Below are positions 55,945 through 64,000 of a stretch of DNA of 64,000 bases, one piece after another. The notes beneath the pieces were generated by a model, which ran no database searches, was not told the origin of the DNA, and saw only the letters and a program-made list of their open reading frames with translations. This DNA is from Alteromonas sp. LOR. Lineage in GTDB: Bacteria > Pseudomonadota > Gammaproteobacteria > Enterobacterales > Alteromonadaceae. Location: positions 553,916 to 617,915 of the forward strand of contig NZ_JQFW01000015.1 in assembly GCF_000753865.1 (NCBI RefSeq), given 5' to 3'. The position numbers and the translations under genes were made by a program. Each line of letters begins with the position of its first letter. Positions within the stretch are counted from its first letter, which is position 1.

Positions 55945-56700
55945 ATGACAACGAATACAAACGTTCCACTTTCATTAGAAGAAGCTAAGCAACTCGTTGT
56001 TTATCTTGAAGCTGGTGATAATGCGTCGGCTAATGCACTGTTTGAAGCGGCGTCAATGAAAGAAAATGTAGAGCTTTTCGCTGAGGTAGGAAAGCTAACG
56101 CGCCAACTTCACGACGCGCTGAACAATTTTCAAATAGACGATCGCATAAAGAATTTAGCGACAGACGATATTCCCGATGCGCAATCTCGCCTAACTTACG
56201 TTATTGAAGAAACTGAGAAAGCTGCCAACACTACCATGGATGCGGTAGAGGCGAGCATGCCTATAGCTGAACTGCTAGCTTCTCGCATTGACAGCGTGAT
56301 GCCTGAGTGGAAAAAGCTCATGACTCGCCAGATTGAAGTGGGTGAATTCAAAGTTTTATGTAAAGACTTAGACGAATTGTTAGAAGACGGTGCTTCGCAG
56401 TCGGCTAAACTTACACAACTGCTAACTGAAGTATTAATGGCACAGGGTTATCAAGACCTTACAGGTCAGGTTATCCGCCGCGTTATCGACTTAGTAAAAG
56501 AAGTTGAAGAGAGCTTAGTCAACATGCTTACCATGTTTGGCGAGCGAGATGGTTCAGAACAAACTAAACCATTAAGCCCTGAGGCCGATAAGGCTGAAGG
56601 TGTGAAAGCAGAGGGTCCGATTATTGACGCTGAAACGCGTGATGATGTTGTATCGGGCCAGGATGATGTTGATGATCTTCTGTCGAGCTTAGGTTTTTAG
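55945..56700 (+). CDS. cheZ: CheY-P phosphatase CheZ
   Basis: CheZ dephosphorylates CheY. The 251 residues are helical, with the active-site region AQGYQDLTGQVIRRVIDLVK near 162-181 (the Gln is the catalytic residue in known CheZ) and the C-terminal CheY-binding peptide DVDDLLSSLGF. Length is a little longer than the enteric protein due to the linker before the C-terminal peptide. cheA follows 12 bases later. Confidence 0.95.
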   Translation: MTTNTNVPLSLEEAKQLVVYLEAGDNASANALFEAASMKENVELFAEVGKLTRQLHDALNNFQIDDRIKNLATDDIPDAQSRLTYVIEETEKAANTTMDAVEASMPIAELLASRIDSVMPEWKKLMTRQIEVGEFKVLCKDLDELLEDGASQSAKLTQLLTEVLMAQGYQDLTGQVIRRVIDLVKEVEESLVNMLTMFGERDGSEQTKPLSPEADKAEGVKAEGPIIDAETRDDVVSGQDDVDDLLSSLGF

Positions 56701-56712
56701 GGGAGCGGGCGC

Positions 56713-58983
56713 ATGTCGTTTGATGTTGACGAGGAAATACTACAGGACTTTCTAGTTGAAGCTGGAGAGATACTTGAACAATTACAAGAACAGCTCGTTG
56801 ATCTTGAGAACAATCCTGAAGATGCGAATTTGCTTAACGCAATTTTTCGCGGATATCATACAGTTAAAGGCGGAGCGGGATTTTTATCGCTCACCGAGTT
56901 AGTTGAAATTTGTCATGGCGCCGAGAACGTTTTCGATGTTATGAGAAATGGCCAGCGTACGCTCACGCCAGAGTTAATGGATATTATTCTACAGGCTACA
57001 GACGTAGTGGTAGATATGTTTGAGCGGGTAAAATCCCAAGAACCATTGGAACCTGCCGACGCCAAACTTGTAGATACTCTGCACAAGTTGAGCAAACCAG
57101 AGTCACCGGACGAAAATATTTTTGATACCGATGAATCTGCACCAAGTGCTCAACCTGAAATAGCCTCTGAACCTGAACCCGAACTTGAATTCGACTTCGT
57201 AGACGAGGCGCCTGCTCCGGCAAGCTCTGGTGGGGATATTGACGAAATCAGTGAAGATGAATTCGAGGCTTTACTTGATGAACTCCACGGTTCCTCTGCG
57301 CCTGGGAAATCGGCCCCAGGCCAATCGGCCACAGGCACCAAAAGCGAAGCGAAAGCATCTGCTGCGCCAAGCTCTGATGTAACAAGCCCTGATGTATCTT
57401 CGAGCAGTGGCGATGATATTACCGACGATGAGTTTGAAGCCCTTCTTGATGACCTTCACGGTAAAGGCAAGTTCAGCGCCGCAGAAGAAAGCGCTGCACC
57501 CAGTCAGCCAGCGCCACAATCCACATCTGCGTCCGGCGATGAAGAAATTACTGACGATGAATTTGAAGCGCTGCTAGACCAACTTCACGGTTCAGGGCAA
57601 GGCCCAACCGTTCAAAGCGCCTCAGATACCAAAGCACCAGAGCCTAATGTTGATAAAGCGGCGACTGAAGCTATACAAAAGGCAAAGCAATCTGCACCCG
57701 CTGCGGCTAAAGCGGCACCTGCTGCGTCAGCGCCCAGTAAGGCAGCATCTGCAGCCCCAGCAAGTAAAGATGCTGGTAAGAAAGACGAGAAGAAAGCTTC
57801 ACCTAGCTCACCGCCAGCTGAAACCACCGTTCGTGTTGATACTAAACGCTTAGATCAAATAATGAATATGGTGGGCGAACTGGTACTCGTTCGTAATAGA
57901 TTGATAAGCCTTGGTATAAACACCAACGATGAGAGCATGTCTAAGGCGATAGCAAACTTAGATGTGGTTACCGGAGACCTACAGGGCGCGGTAATGAAAA
58001 CTCGGATGCAGCCAATTAAGAAAGTATTTGGCCGCTTCCCAAGGGTTGTTCGTGATTTAGCGCGAAGTCTCAAAAAAGAGATTACCCTAGAGCTTGAAGG
58101 TGAAGAAACAGATTTAGATAAAAACTTGGTGGAAGCACTCGCCGATCCGCTGGTTCACTTGGTGAGAAACTCCGTCGACCACGGTGTGGAAATGCCAGAT
58201 GACCGTGCAGCTTCTGGCAAACCAAGAATGGGAACGGTTAAGCTATCTGCATCGCAGGAAGGCGATCACATTTTACTTACCATCGAAGACGACGGTAAGG
58301 GCATGGACCCTGAAAAATTAAAAGAAATTGCTATCAGTCGCGGTGTGCTAGACGCCGACGCTGCAGCGCGAATGTCAGACGTTGAGGCGTTTAATCTTAT
58401 TTTTGCACCGGGCTTCTCTACGAAAACGGAAATTAGCGATATTTCCGGTCGTGGCGTTGGCATGGACGTGGTGAAAACTAAGATAAATCAGCTCAATGGT
58501 ACGGTAAATATCGACTCTCAGCTCGGTAAGGGCACTCGTTTAGAGATAAAAGTTCCACTTACCCTAGCTATTTTGCCGACGCTGATGATTATAATTGGTA
58601 AGCAAACCTTCGCGTTACCTCTAGGCTCTGTCAGTGAAATAATTAACATGGACATCAAAAAGACCAATACGGTTGATGGACAGTTAACAATGATAGTTCG
58701 CTCTAAAGCCATACCGTTATTTTTCCTTGGCGACTGGCTAATCAGAGGGCCTAAGTCTATCGAGAGAGAGAAAGGACATGTGGTCGTGGTGCAAGTTGGT
58801 ACCCGACAAGTTGGTTTTGTTGTCGATGCATTAATAGGGCAAGAAGAAGTGGTGATCAAGCCATTGGATGCGCTGCTACAAGGCACTCCAGGAATGGCAG
58901 GCGCAACAATAACCTCAGACGGTGGTATTGCGTTGATCTTAGATATTCCAAGCCTTCTGAAGCGGTATGCTCGTAAGCCATAA
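56713..58983 (+). CDS. cheA: Chemotaxis histidine kinase CheA
   Basis: CheA phosphorylates CheY and CheB in response to receptors. The 756-residue protein has a P1 domain with phospho-acceptor His49 (FRGYHTVKGGAGF), a long linker (about 130-370) in which the usual P2 domain is not evident, P3 dimerisation (TVRVDTKRLDQIMNMVGELV), a P4 kinase domain (HLVRNSVDHGVE, DDGKGMD, GFSTKTEISDISGRGVGMDV) and a P5 CheW-like domain. The linker carries three copies of an acidic motif (listed separately). ATG at 56713 follows GGGGAGCGGG. Confidence 0.96.
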   Translation: MSFDVDEEILQDFLVEAGEILEQLQEQLVDLENNPEDANLLNAIFRGYHTVKGGAGFLSLTELVEICHGAENVFDVMRNGQRTLTPELMDIILQATDVVVDMFERVKSQEPLEPADAKLVDTLHKLSKPESPDENIFDTDESAPSAQPEIASEPEPELEFDFVDEAPAPASSGGDIDEISEDEFEALLDELHGSSAPGKSAPGQSATGTKSEAKASAAPSSDVTSPDVSSSSGDDITDDEFEALLDDLHGKGKFSAAEESAAPSQPAPQSTSASGDEEITDDEFEALLDQLHGSGQGPTVQSASDTKAPEPNVDKAATEAIQKAKQSAPAAAKAAPAASAPSKAASAAPASKDAGKKDEKKASPSSPPAETTVRVDTKRLDQIMNMVGELVLVRNRLISLGINTNDESMSKAIANLDVVTGDLQGAVMKTRMQPIKKVFGRFPRVVRDLARSLKKEITLELEGEETDLDKNLVEALADPLVHLVRNSVDHGVEMPDDRAASGKPRMGTVKLSASQEGDHILLTIEDDGKGMDPEKLKEIAISRGVLDADAAARMSDVEAFNLIFAPGFSTKTEISDISGRGVGMDVVKTKINQLNGTVNIDSQLGKGTRLEIKVPLTLAILPTLMIIIGKQTFALPLGSVSEIINMDIKKTNTVDGQLTMIVRSKAIPLFFLGDWLIRGPKSIEREKGHVVVVQVGTRQVGFVVDALIGQEEVVIKPLDALLQGTPGMAGATITSDGGIALILDIPSLLKRYARKP
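57241..57591 (+). repeat. Three EDEFEALLDxLHG motifs in the CheA linker
   Basis: At CheA residues about 177-193, 234-250 and 276-293 the sequences ISEDEFEALLDELHG, ITDDEFEALLDDLHG and ITDDEFEALLDQLHG recur, separated by Ser/Ala/Pro-rich spacers of 26-40 residues. The DNA copies differ at many third positions. This part of CheA in Vibrio holds a localisation region that binds ParP; that these motifs are that region is an inference. Confidence 0.85.
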
Positions 58984-59017
58984 TAAGCTGGTTTACAAAC
59001 AATAGGAAAAGTAATCC

Positions 59018-60148
59018 ATGGTCTTTAAAGTCCTGGTCGTGGACGACTCAACGTTTTATCGTCGTCGAGTAAGAGAAATACTCGATGAAGATAGAGAGTT
59101 AGAGGTTGTAGGTGAAGCTAGAAACGGCAGAGATGCCCTTGATAAAATTAAAGAGCTATCTCCCGACGTAATTACGATGGACGTTGAAATGCCCGTTATG
59201 GACGGCATTTCGGCGGTTAAAGCCATCATGGAAAATAAGCCCATCCCTATTTTAATGTTTTCTTCGTTAACCCATCATGGGGCGCAAGCAACGTTAGATG
59301 CATTAGAAGCAGGTGCACTCGATTTTCTACCGAAGAAATTTGAAGATATAGCGCAAGATAGAAAAGATGCGACGCGACTGTTGTGTACCAAAGTTCGTTT
59401 GATTGCGCGCAGAGGTATAGGGCTGAAACGCCCCACGTTTAGATCTGAGGAAACCCGACGATTACCCCCTAATGCACCGAAACAGGCCTTTTTTAAAACG
59501 TCTGGATTGCTTTCGGGTCATAAAGACGCAGCTAAGCAGCCTACGGTTTCGTCGGTTAAAGCAACGGGTAAGCGATATAAGTGCCTTGCCATTGGCGCTT
59601 CAACGGGTGGTCCGGTAGCGCTGCAAAAAGTGCTAATGCCTTTACCCTCAGATTTTCCGTATCCAATTATTTTAGTTCAGCACATGCCTGGCACTTTTAC
59701 GACGGCGTTTGCGCAGCGGTTAGATGCAAACTGTAAAATAGGCGTGAAAGAAGCTGAACACGGAGACATTTTAATGCCTGGTCAGGCTTACTTGGCCCCT
59801 GGCGGTAGACAAATGCTCATTGAAACTGTGGGCGGGCAAAAAAAGATTGCTATTGTCGATGCTAGCAGTGCTGACAAGGTTAACTACAAGCCAAGTGTTG
59901 ACCTTACCTTTAGCTCGTTAGAGCGGGCTTTCTCTGGCGACGTATTGGGGATAATTCTCACCGGTATGGGAGCCGACGGGCGCGAGGGCTGTAGAAAGTT
60001 AAAAGAAAAAGGCGCTACAATTTGGGCTCAGGATCAAGACTCCTGTGTGGTTTACGGCATGCCTCAAGCGGTTGCCGTGGCGAATATATCAACGCAAAAT
60101 ATTAATGTTGATGATATGAGCAACTGCATTCTTTGTGAAATGCGTTAG
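59018..60148 (+). CDS. cheB: Chemotaxis methylesterase CheB
   Basis: CheB removes methyl groups from receptors and deamidates Gln sites. The 376-residue product has a receiver with Asp55 in ITMDVEMPVMDG, a linker, and a catalytic domain with AIGASTGGPVAL (nucleophile Ser), QHMPGTFTTAFAQRLD (His) and LTGMGADGREG (Asp). ATG at 59018 follows ATAGGAAAAG. It lies 34 bases after cheA. Confidence 0.95.
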   Translation: MVFKVLVVDDSTFYRRRVREILDEDRELEVVGEARNGRDALDKIKELSPDVITMDVEMPVMDGISAVKAIMENKPIPILMFSSLTHHGAQATLDALEAGALDFLPKKFEDIAQDRKDATRLLCTKVRLIARRGIGLKRPTFRSEETRRLPPNAPKQAFFKTSGLLSGHKDAAKQPTVSSVKATGKRYKCLAIGASTGGPVALQKVLMPLPSDFPYPIILVQHMPGTFTTAFAQRLDANCKIGVKEAEHGDILMPGQAYLAPGGRQMLIETVGGQKKIAIVDASSADKVNYKPSVDLTFSSLERAFSGDVLGIILTGMGADGREGCRKLKEKGATIWAQDQDSCVVYGMPQAVAVANISTQNINVDDMSNCILCEMR

Positions 60149-60177
60149 TGTATTAATCGTGTAGTGGACTTTATGTC

Positions 60178-60942
60178 GTGAAGGTATGGACAGTAGCAAA
60201 TCAAAAGGGTGGGGTAGGTAAAACTACTACCACCGTGAGTTTAGGCGGTTTGCTCGCGCAGCAAGGTAAGCGCGTGTTACTCATTGATACTGACCCTCAC
60301 TCATCGTTAAGTTACTATTTTGGTATCGATGCTGAAGCGCTAAGTCATTCGGTTTACGACATTTTTATTAAGTCTGCCAGTTTAACGGCCGATAACGTTT
60401 TAGATTGCCTCTGCCCAACCAAAATAGATAATCTCTATGTACTACCGGCAACAATGGCGCTTGCTACCCTTGATAGAACCATGGGGAGTGAACAGGGCAT
60501 GGGCTTAGTGCTTAAGAAAGCGCTAGCAAAAGTCGACAACGAATTTGATGTGGCTATTATCGATTGTCCACCTGTATTAGGTGTGTTGATGGTGAATGCA
60601 CTGGCAGCGTGTGACAAGGTTATCGTGCCGACACAAACCGAATACCTGGCGTTAAAAGGTTTAGATAGAATGATTCGTACAATGGAAATAATGGGGCGCT
60701 CATTGGGCAAAAGTTTTGATACCTGCATTATTCCAACCATGTTCGATAAACGAACAAACGCGGCCCTTGAATCGCGTAAGCGCTTAATGAGCGATTACGG
60801 TGAGCGTGTTTGGGAAGGCGTTATCCCGGTTGATACGCATTTTAGAGATGCCAGCTTGGTGCAATTGCCCATTTCAGCGGCCTATCCGAAAACACGAGGC
60901 GTTGCGGCCTACGGTAAACTGCTTGAAGTGTTAGGGAAATAA
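60178..60942 (+). CDS. parC: ParA-like ATPase ParC, polar array positioning
   Basis: ParC is a ParA-type ATPase that positions chemotaxis arrays at the pole in Vibrio and relatives. The 254-residue protein has the deviant Walker A NQKGGVGKTTTTVSLGGL near 8-25, LIDTDPHSSLSYYFG near 35-49 and VAIIDCPPVLGVLMVNALAA Walker B. The assignment to ParC rather than Soj rests on location between cheB and parP-cheW. The start is GTG at 60178 and the next gene begins 6 bases after its stop. Confidence 0.88.
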   Translation: MKVWTVANQKGGVGKTTTTVSLGGLLAQQGKRVLLIDTDPHSSLSYYFGIDAEALSHSVYDIFIKSASLTADNVLDCLCPTKIDNLYVLPATMALATLDRTMGSEQGMGLVLKKALAKVDNEFDVAIIDCPPVLGVLMVNALAACDKVIVPTQTEYLALKGLDRMIRTMEIMGRSLGKSFDTCIIPTMFDKRTNAALESRKRLMSDYGERVWEGVIPVDTHFRDASLVQLPISAAYPKTRGVAAYGKLLEVLGK

Positions 60943-60948
60943 TGAGCG

Positions 60949-61848
60949 ATGAGTAAGCAGTCTCCGTTTGCACGTGAAGACGTGATGGAAGCGTATTTAG
61001 ATGGTTTGCTCAAAGAGCCTGCAGTGGCTGACGACGCAACCGCACGGGCAGCTAAGCTGCTTGAGCAAGCTTCTCATCACATTACTGAGGAGCGGTTAGT
61101 TAAAGATACTATACCGCTGCCTCAAGATAACGATGTGATTGATGCCGTTACATTGAAAGCTGAGCAAAACGTTTCTGAGCACGGCATTTATGAAAAGAAT
61201 AGCTTACGTGAACTAAGTAGTGCGAAAGATAGCCGTCAATTAACAGAACACGAAAACGTAGCTGATTCCAGTGTAAAAACGCCTGGGGTTATCACCACAG
61301 ATGAACTGGAAATTAGAGATTCTTCGTCTACTGAAAAAGGTCGCGATGAAGAAACAATAGCTGCAAAAACGAAGGTTGCACTACAAGATAGTCTAGACTT
61401 TCGTTTTCAGGCGTTATTTTTTGAAGTGGCAGGGTTAACCCTTGCCGTTCCATTAACCACCCTTGGTGGAATTCACCAAATAGATAAAATTGCACCACTT
61501 TTTGGAAAACCTGACTGGTTTATGGGTGTAATGTTGCACAGAGAGTCTAAACTAAGTGTAGTAGACTCAGCAAAGTGGGTAATGCCAGAAAAATATACCG
61601 AAGAACTCGCTGAATCTCTTAACTATCGATACATGATCATGTTGGGAGAAAGCGAATGGGGATTAGCTAGCGAAAAGCTAGTTAACACCGTAAATTTAAC
61701 AAAAGATGATGTCAAATGGCGCGGATCCACTGGTAAACGTCCTTGGTTAGCGGGGATGGTTAAAGAAAAGATGTGTGCATTAATTGACGTTGAAGAATTA
61801 ATATCTATGCTTAACAAAGGCTTAGGCAGCAACGACCAGACGCCATAG
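60949..61848 (+). CDS. parP: ParP: CheW-domain protein linking CheA and ParC
   Basis: ParP has a C-terminal CheW-like (AIF) domain that binds CheA and receptors and an N-terminal part that contacts ParC. The 299-residue protein starts SPFAREDVMEAYLDGLLKEP, has a charged, variable linker (about 60-140) and a CheW-like domain from about 148 (FQALFFEVAGLTLAVPLTTL, LVNTVNLTKDDVKWRGSTGK). Position between parC and cheW fits. The name rests on gene order and domain layout. Confidence 0.87.
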   Translation: MSKQSPFAREDVMEAYLDGLLKEPAVADDATARAAKLLEQASHHITEERLVKDTIPLPQDNDVIDAVTLKAEQNVSEHGIYEKNSLRELSSAKDSRQLTEHENVADSSVKTPGVITTDELEIRDSSSTEKGRDEETIAAKTKVALQDSLDFRFQALFFEVAGLTLAVPLTTLGGIHQIDKIAPLFGKPDWFMGVMLHRESKLSVVDSAKWVMPEKYTEELAESLNYRYMIMLGESEWGLASEKLVNTVNLTKDDVKWRGSTGKRPWLAGMVKEKMCALIDVEELISMLNKGLGSNDQTP

Positions 61849-61864
61849 TACGGGAGCCAGGTTC

Positions 61865-62356
61865 ATGAGCGACGAAAAGATGAAAAATAACGGCACTGAC
61901 AGCAACGATGAAGTCCTTCAGTGGGTGACATATCGCCTAGGTGATGAAACATACGGTATTAATGTAATGCAGGTACAAGAAGTATTGCGTTATACCGAAA
62001 TAGCGCCGGTGCCCGGTGCGCCTGACTATGTGTTAGGAATAATAAACCTGCGTGGTAACGTTGTTACGGTTATCGATACGCGAGCACGCTTTGGTTTACC
62101 TCCTACTGAAGTTACCGACAATACGCGTATTGTTATCATAGAGTCTGATGAACAAGTCGTTGGCATACTCGTCGATAGCGTCGCTGAAGTGGTGTATCTG
62201 AAGTCGTCTGAAATCGATAGTGCGCCAAACGTAGGCACTGAAGAAAGTGCTAAGTTTATACAAGGCGTAAGCAATCGCGATGGCGAGCTTCTTATCTTAG
62301 TCGATTTGAACAAGTTGCTAAGCGATGAAGAGTGGGACGAGCTGAGTAGTATTTAG
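61865..62356 (+). CDS. cheW: Chemotaxis coupling protein CheW
   Basis: CheW couples receptors to CheA. The 163 residues are a single CheW domain: QWVTYRLGDETYGINVMQVQ near 19-38, PDYVLGIINLRGNVVTVIDT, and GILVDSVAEVVYLKSSEI. ATG at 61865 follows GGGAGCC. It is the final chemotaxis gene of the cluster, 16 bases after parP. Confidence 0.96.
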   Translation: MSDEKMKNNGTDSNDEVLQWVTYRLGDETYGINVMQVQEVLRYTEIAPVPGAPDYVLGIINLRGNVVTVIDTRARFGLPPTEVTDNTRIVIIESDEQVVGILVDSVAEVVYLKSSEIDSAPNVGTEESAKFIQGVSNRDGELLILVDLNKLLSDEEWDELSSI

Positions 62357-62392
62357 TGAGTAGGCTTTAGTAAGTACTATGTAGTGAAAGTA

Positions 62393-62420
62393 GAGCTGAT
62401 GGCACGTGTGCCGTCAGCTC
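62393..62420 (+). other. Long inverted repeat between cheW and the DUF2802 gene
   Basis: GAGCTGATGGCAC (62393-62405) pairs with GTGCCGTCAGCTC (62408-62420) with one T-G pair and a 2-base centre. It lacks a T run, so it may be a Rho-dependent or bidirectional stop or a protein-binding palindrome. Confidence 0.5.
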
Positions 62421-62456
62421 CCCCTTGTATCCCTGTCTCATTTAGGTGTGTCGCAT

Positions 62457-62891
62457 ATGGACTTGCAGCTTGCTGCTCTGTCACTGGTTGAATGTATACT
62501 CGCGATAATCAGTTTTTTACTTATTATCGCCGTTATAGTGCTTTATACAAAACTTCGCAAAACAACTGAATTGTTAGAAAACCTTACCGTCAAGGTCTCA
62601 ACAGAGCTGTCGAACATTGCTGTCCAAGTTAATGATGCTAACAACCAGCAATCTGAAATTCAGGCTAGAAGCGTTGTGATCAGTAAGCATTTACAGCGTA
62701 TTGATGAAAAGCAGCAAGACGTGGACAATCAACTTCGAGAGCTAAAGTTTCAAGATCCATCGTTGAAGCTGTATCAGCGGGCTGCTGATTTAGTCAAACA
62801 AGGCGCCACGATTGAGGAAATCATTGAAACCTGCGATATTCCCCGTGCCGAAGCCGAGATGCTTGTTATGGTGCACAAGTCGGGCAGCTAA
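62457..62891 (+). CDS. DUF2802 membrane protein
   Basis: From ATG 62457 the product is 144 residues: one transmembrane helix near 10-32 (ECILAIISFLLIIAVIVLYT), a coiled-coil segment and the C-terminal DUF2802 region with YQRAADLVKQGATIEEIIET and CDIPRAEAEMLVMVH. Genes of this type follow cheW in many Vibrio, Shewanella and Pseudomonas chemotaxis loci; the role is unknown. Codons upstream of 62457 in the same frame are not credible because they lie in the palindrome region. Confidence 0.82.
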   Translation: MDLQLAALSLVECILAIISFLLIIAVIVLYTKLRKTTELLENLTVKVSTELSNIAVQVNDANNQQSEIQARSVVISKHLQRIDEKQQDVDNQLRELKFQDPSLKLYQRAADLVKQGATIEEIIETCDIPRAEAEMLVMVHKSGS

Positions 62892-63057
62892 TTTTTTAGT
62901 GCTGCTATCTATATAAGTCTTAGTCACTCTATTCCTTTGTGTTGATGGTGCGTGATGCGCGCATGCCACTTATATATTTTCTAATCTTTCTTACTCTTAT
63001 CTAGCGCTCATACACTTCCCTCCCAGTTTCCTCCACTTCCCTACCAACTTTGCGTTT

Positions 63058-63081
63058 AGACGTCTAGACGTAAAGATGTTG
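63058..63081 (+). promoter_or_regulatory. Three tandem MetJ boxes upstream of metA
   Basis: AGACGTCT (63058-63065) is a perfect MetJ box; AGACGTAA (63066-63073) and AGATGTTG (63074-63081) follow directly with 6 and 5 of 8 matches. They overlap the -35 element of metA, so MetJ with S-adenosylmethionine should repress metA. Confidence 0.85.
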
Positions 63082-63106
63082 ACATATTCACAGTATTCGC
63101 CACAAT
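63079..63106 (+). promoter_or_regulatory. Sigma-70 promoter of metA
   Basis: TTGACA (63079-63084), a 16-base spacer and CACAAT (63101-63106) form a plausible promoter overlapping the last MetJ box. Confidence 0.6.
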
Positions 63107-63138
63107 ACAGTTATCGTTTTTTTTGACTGGAGTTATTT

Positions 63139-64000
63139 ATGCCAATCCGTATCCCTGTGCAACTACCTGCTCAGAATGTCTTGTTAGGTGAAAACATATT
63201 CACTATGGATATGGATAGAGCGGCGAGTCAGGAAATTCGTCCTCTTGAAGTGGGTATCCTTAATTTAATGCCCAATAAGATAGAGACAGAAGTGCAGTTA
63301 CTGAGATTGTTGTCTAATACGCCATTGCAAATTAATGTGGACTTTATTCGCATCGATAACCAAGCACCAAAAAATACACCACAGTCTCATATGGATGCCT
63401 TCTACCACGAGTTTTCAAGCGTAGCGAATAAAAAGTATGACGGGCTGATTGTCACGGGCGCCCCCCTTGCTTTACTCGATTATGAAGAGGTGAAGTATTG
63501 GGAAAATATGAAAACTATTTTGGAATGGGCCCAGCGCCACGTTAACTCAACCCTCTATTTGTGCTGGGCTGCTCACGCCGCGATGTATCATTTCTACGGC
63601 GTGACGCGGGAGCTTCGAAACGAAAAATTTTCAGGCGTATACCAGCACAATGTTAACGATCCAAACAACGAATTACTGCGTGGATTTGACTCTCCCTTCG
63701 CAGCACCACACTCTCGTTACGGTCACATAGACACATCACTTTATAATAGTGTTGAAGGTCTTAATGTGGTGGCTGAATCAGAAGAGGTGGGAGCTTATAT
63801 TGTCGCATCAGAAGACAAACGGATGGTGTTTGTTACCGGACACCCCGAGTACGACCCCGACACGCTAAAAGACGAATATCTGCGTGACGTGCAAGCTGGT
63901 CAACACCCAGCGGTGCCGAACAATTATTTCACTGACAATGACCCAACTAAACCGCCTTTAGTTCAATGGCGCTCCCATGGAAGTCTATTGTTTACAAATT
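63139..64000 (+). CDS. metA: Homoserine O-acyltransferase MetA (3' truncated)
   Basis: MetA acylates homoserine (succinyl- or acetyl-CoA) in the first step of methionine synthesis. The frame is open from ATG 63139 to the window end (287 codons; the family has about 310). It begins MPIRIPVQLPAQNVLLGEN and has the catalytic Cys142 in LYLCWAAHAAMYHFYG, His235 in VTGHPEYD and Glu237. The MetJ boxes upstream agree. It is unrelated to motility and marks the end of the flagellar locus. Whether the acyl donor is succinyl- or acetyl-CoA was not determined. Confidence 0.95.
   Translation, partial: MPIRIPVQLPAQNVLLGENIFTMDMDRAASQEIRPLEVGILNLMPNKIETEVQLLRLLSNTPLQINVDFIRIDNQAPKNTPQSHMDAFYHEFSSVANKKYDGLIVTGAPLALLDYEEVKYWENMKTILEWAQRHVNSTLYLCWAAHAAMYHFYGVTRELRNEKFSGVYQHNVNDPNNELLRGFDSPFAAPHSRYGHIDTSLYNSVEGLNVVAESEEVGAYIVASEDKRMVFVTGHPEYDPDTLKDEYLRDVQAGQHPAVPNNYFTDNDPTKPPLVQWRSHGSLLFTN

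Noticed and set aside
57150-57827. Several reverse-strand open frames opposite the cheA linker
   Set aside because: They arise from the low-complexity, GC-skewed linker codons and lack ribosome sites or recognisable protein features.

Overview
The window is one long flagellar and chemotaxis locus from a polarly flagellated marine gammaproteobacterium, most likely Alteromonas or a close relative. The gene order (cheV-cheR-flgBCDE / flgFGHIJKL / flagellins / flrABC / fliE-to-flhB / flhAFG-fliA / cheYZAB-parC-parP-cheW), the FlrA/FlrB/FlrC sigma-54 cascade, FlhF/FlhG polar placement and ParC/ParP polar chemotaxis genes are typical of Vibrio, Shewanella and Alteromonas. The genus call is inferred from gene order and protein character, not from a database search.

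Layout. 1-12393: end of cheV, cheR, then rod, hook, ring and hook-filament junction genes (flgB to flgL), with sigma-54 promoters before flgB and flgF. 12423-31278: an accessory island holding a sialidase-like beta-propeller gene on the minus strand, three tandem near-identical flagellins each behind a sigma-28 type promoter, flaG-fliD-fliS and a FliT-like gene, a giant Maf-type flagellin glycosyltransferase, a pseudaminic-acid-associated methylase, a complete minus-strand pseB-pseC-pseF-pseG-pseI-pseH operon for CMP-pseudaminic acid, and a divergent fourth flagellin. 31462-35574: flrA, flrB, flrC regulators. 35876-50231: basal body, C-ring, export ATPase, hook-length control and export gate (fliE to flhB). 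50335-55491: flhA, flhF, flhG, fliA. 55527-62891: cheY, cheZ, cheA, cheB, parC, parP, cheW and a DUF2802 membrane protein. 63058-64000: MetJ-box-controlled metA, cut by the window end.

How it fits together. FlrA (sigma-54 activator) switches on flrBC and the early operons. FlrC switches on later sigma-54 promoters. FliA transcribes the flagellin genes. FlhF and FlhG set polar position and number. The Pse enzymes make CMP-pseudaminic acid, which Maf is expected to attach to flagellin. CheA carries three copies of an acidic motif that may be the docking site for ParP, which with ParC would hold the array at the flagellated pole.

The least expected features are in the flagellin island: recurring structured leader motifs and apparent relict leaders between flagellins, two promoters before fliC2, a Maf protein with an internal domain duplication, a sialidase-like protein beside a nonulosonic-acid pathway, and a pseG reading frame whose conserved first strand lies upstream of any standard start codon. 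No tRNA, rRNA, CRISPR array, insertion sequence or prophage was seen.
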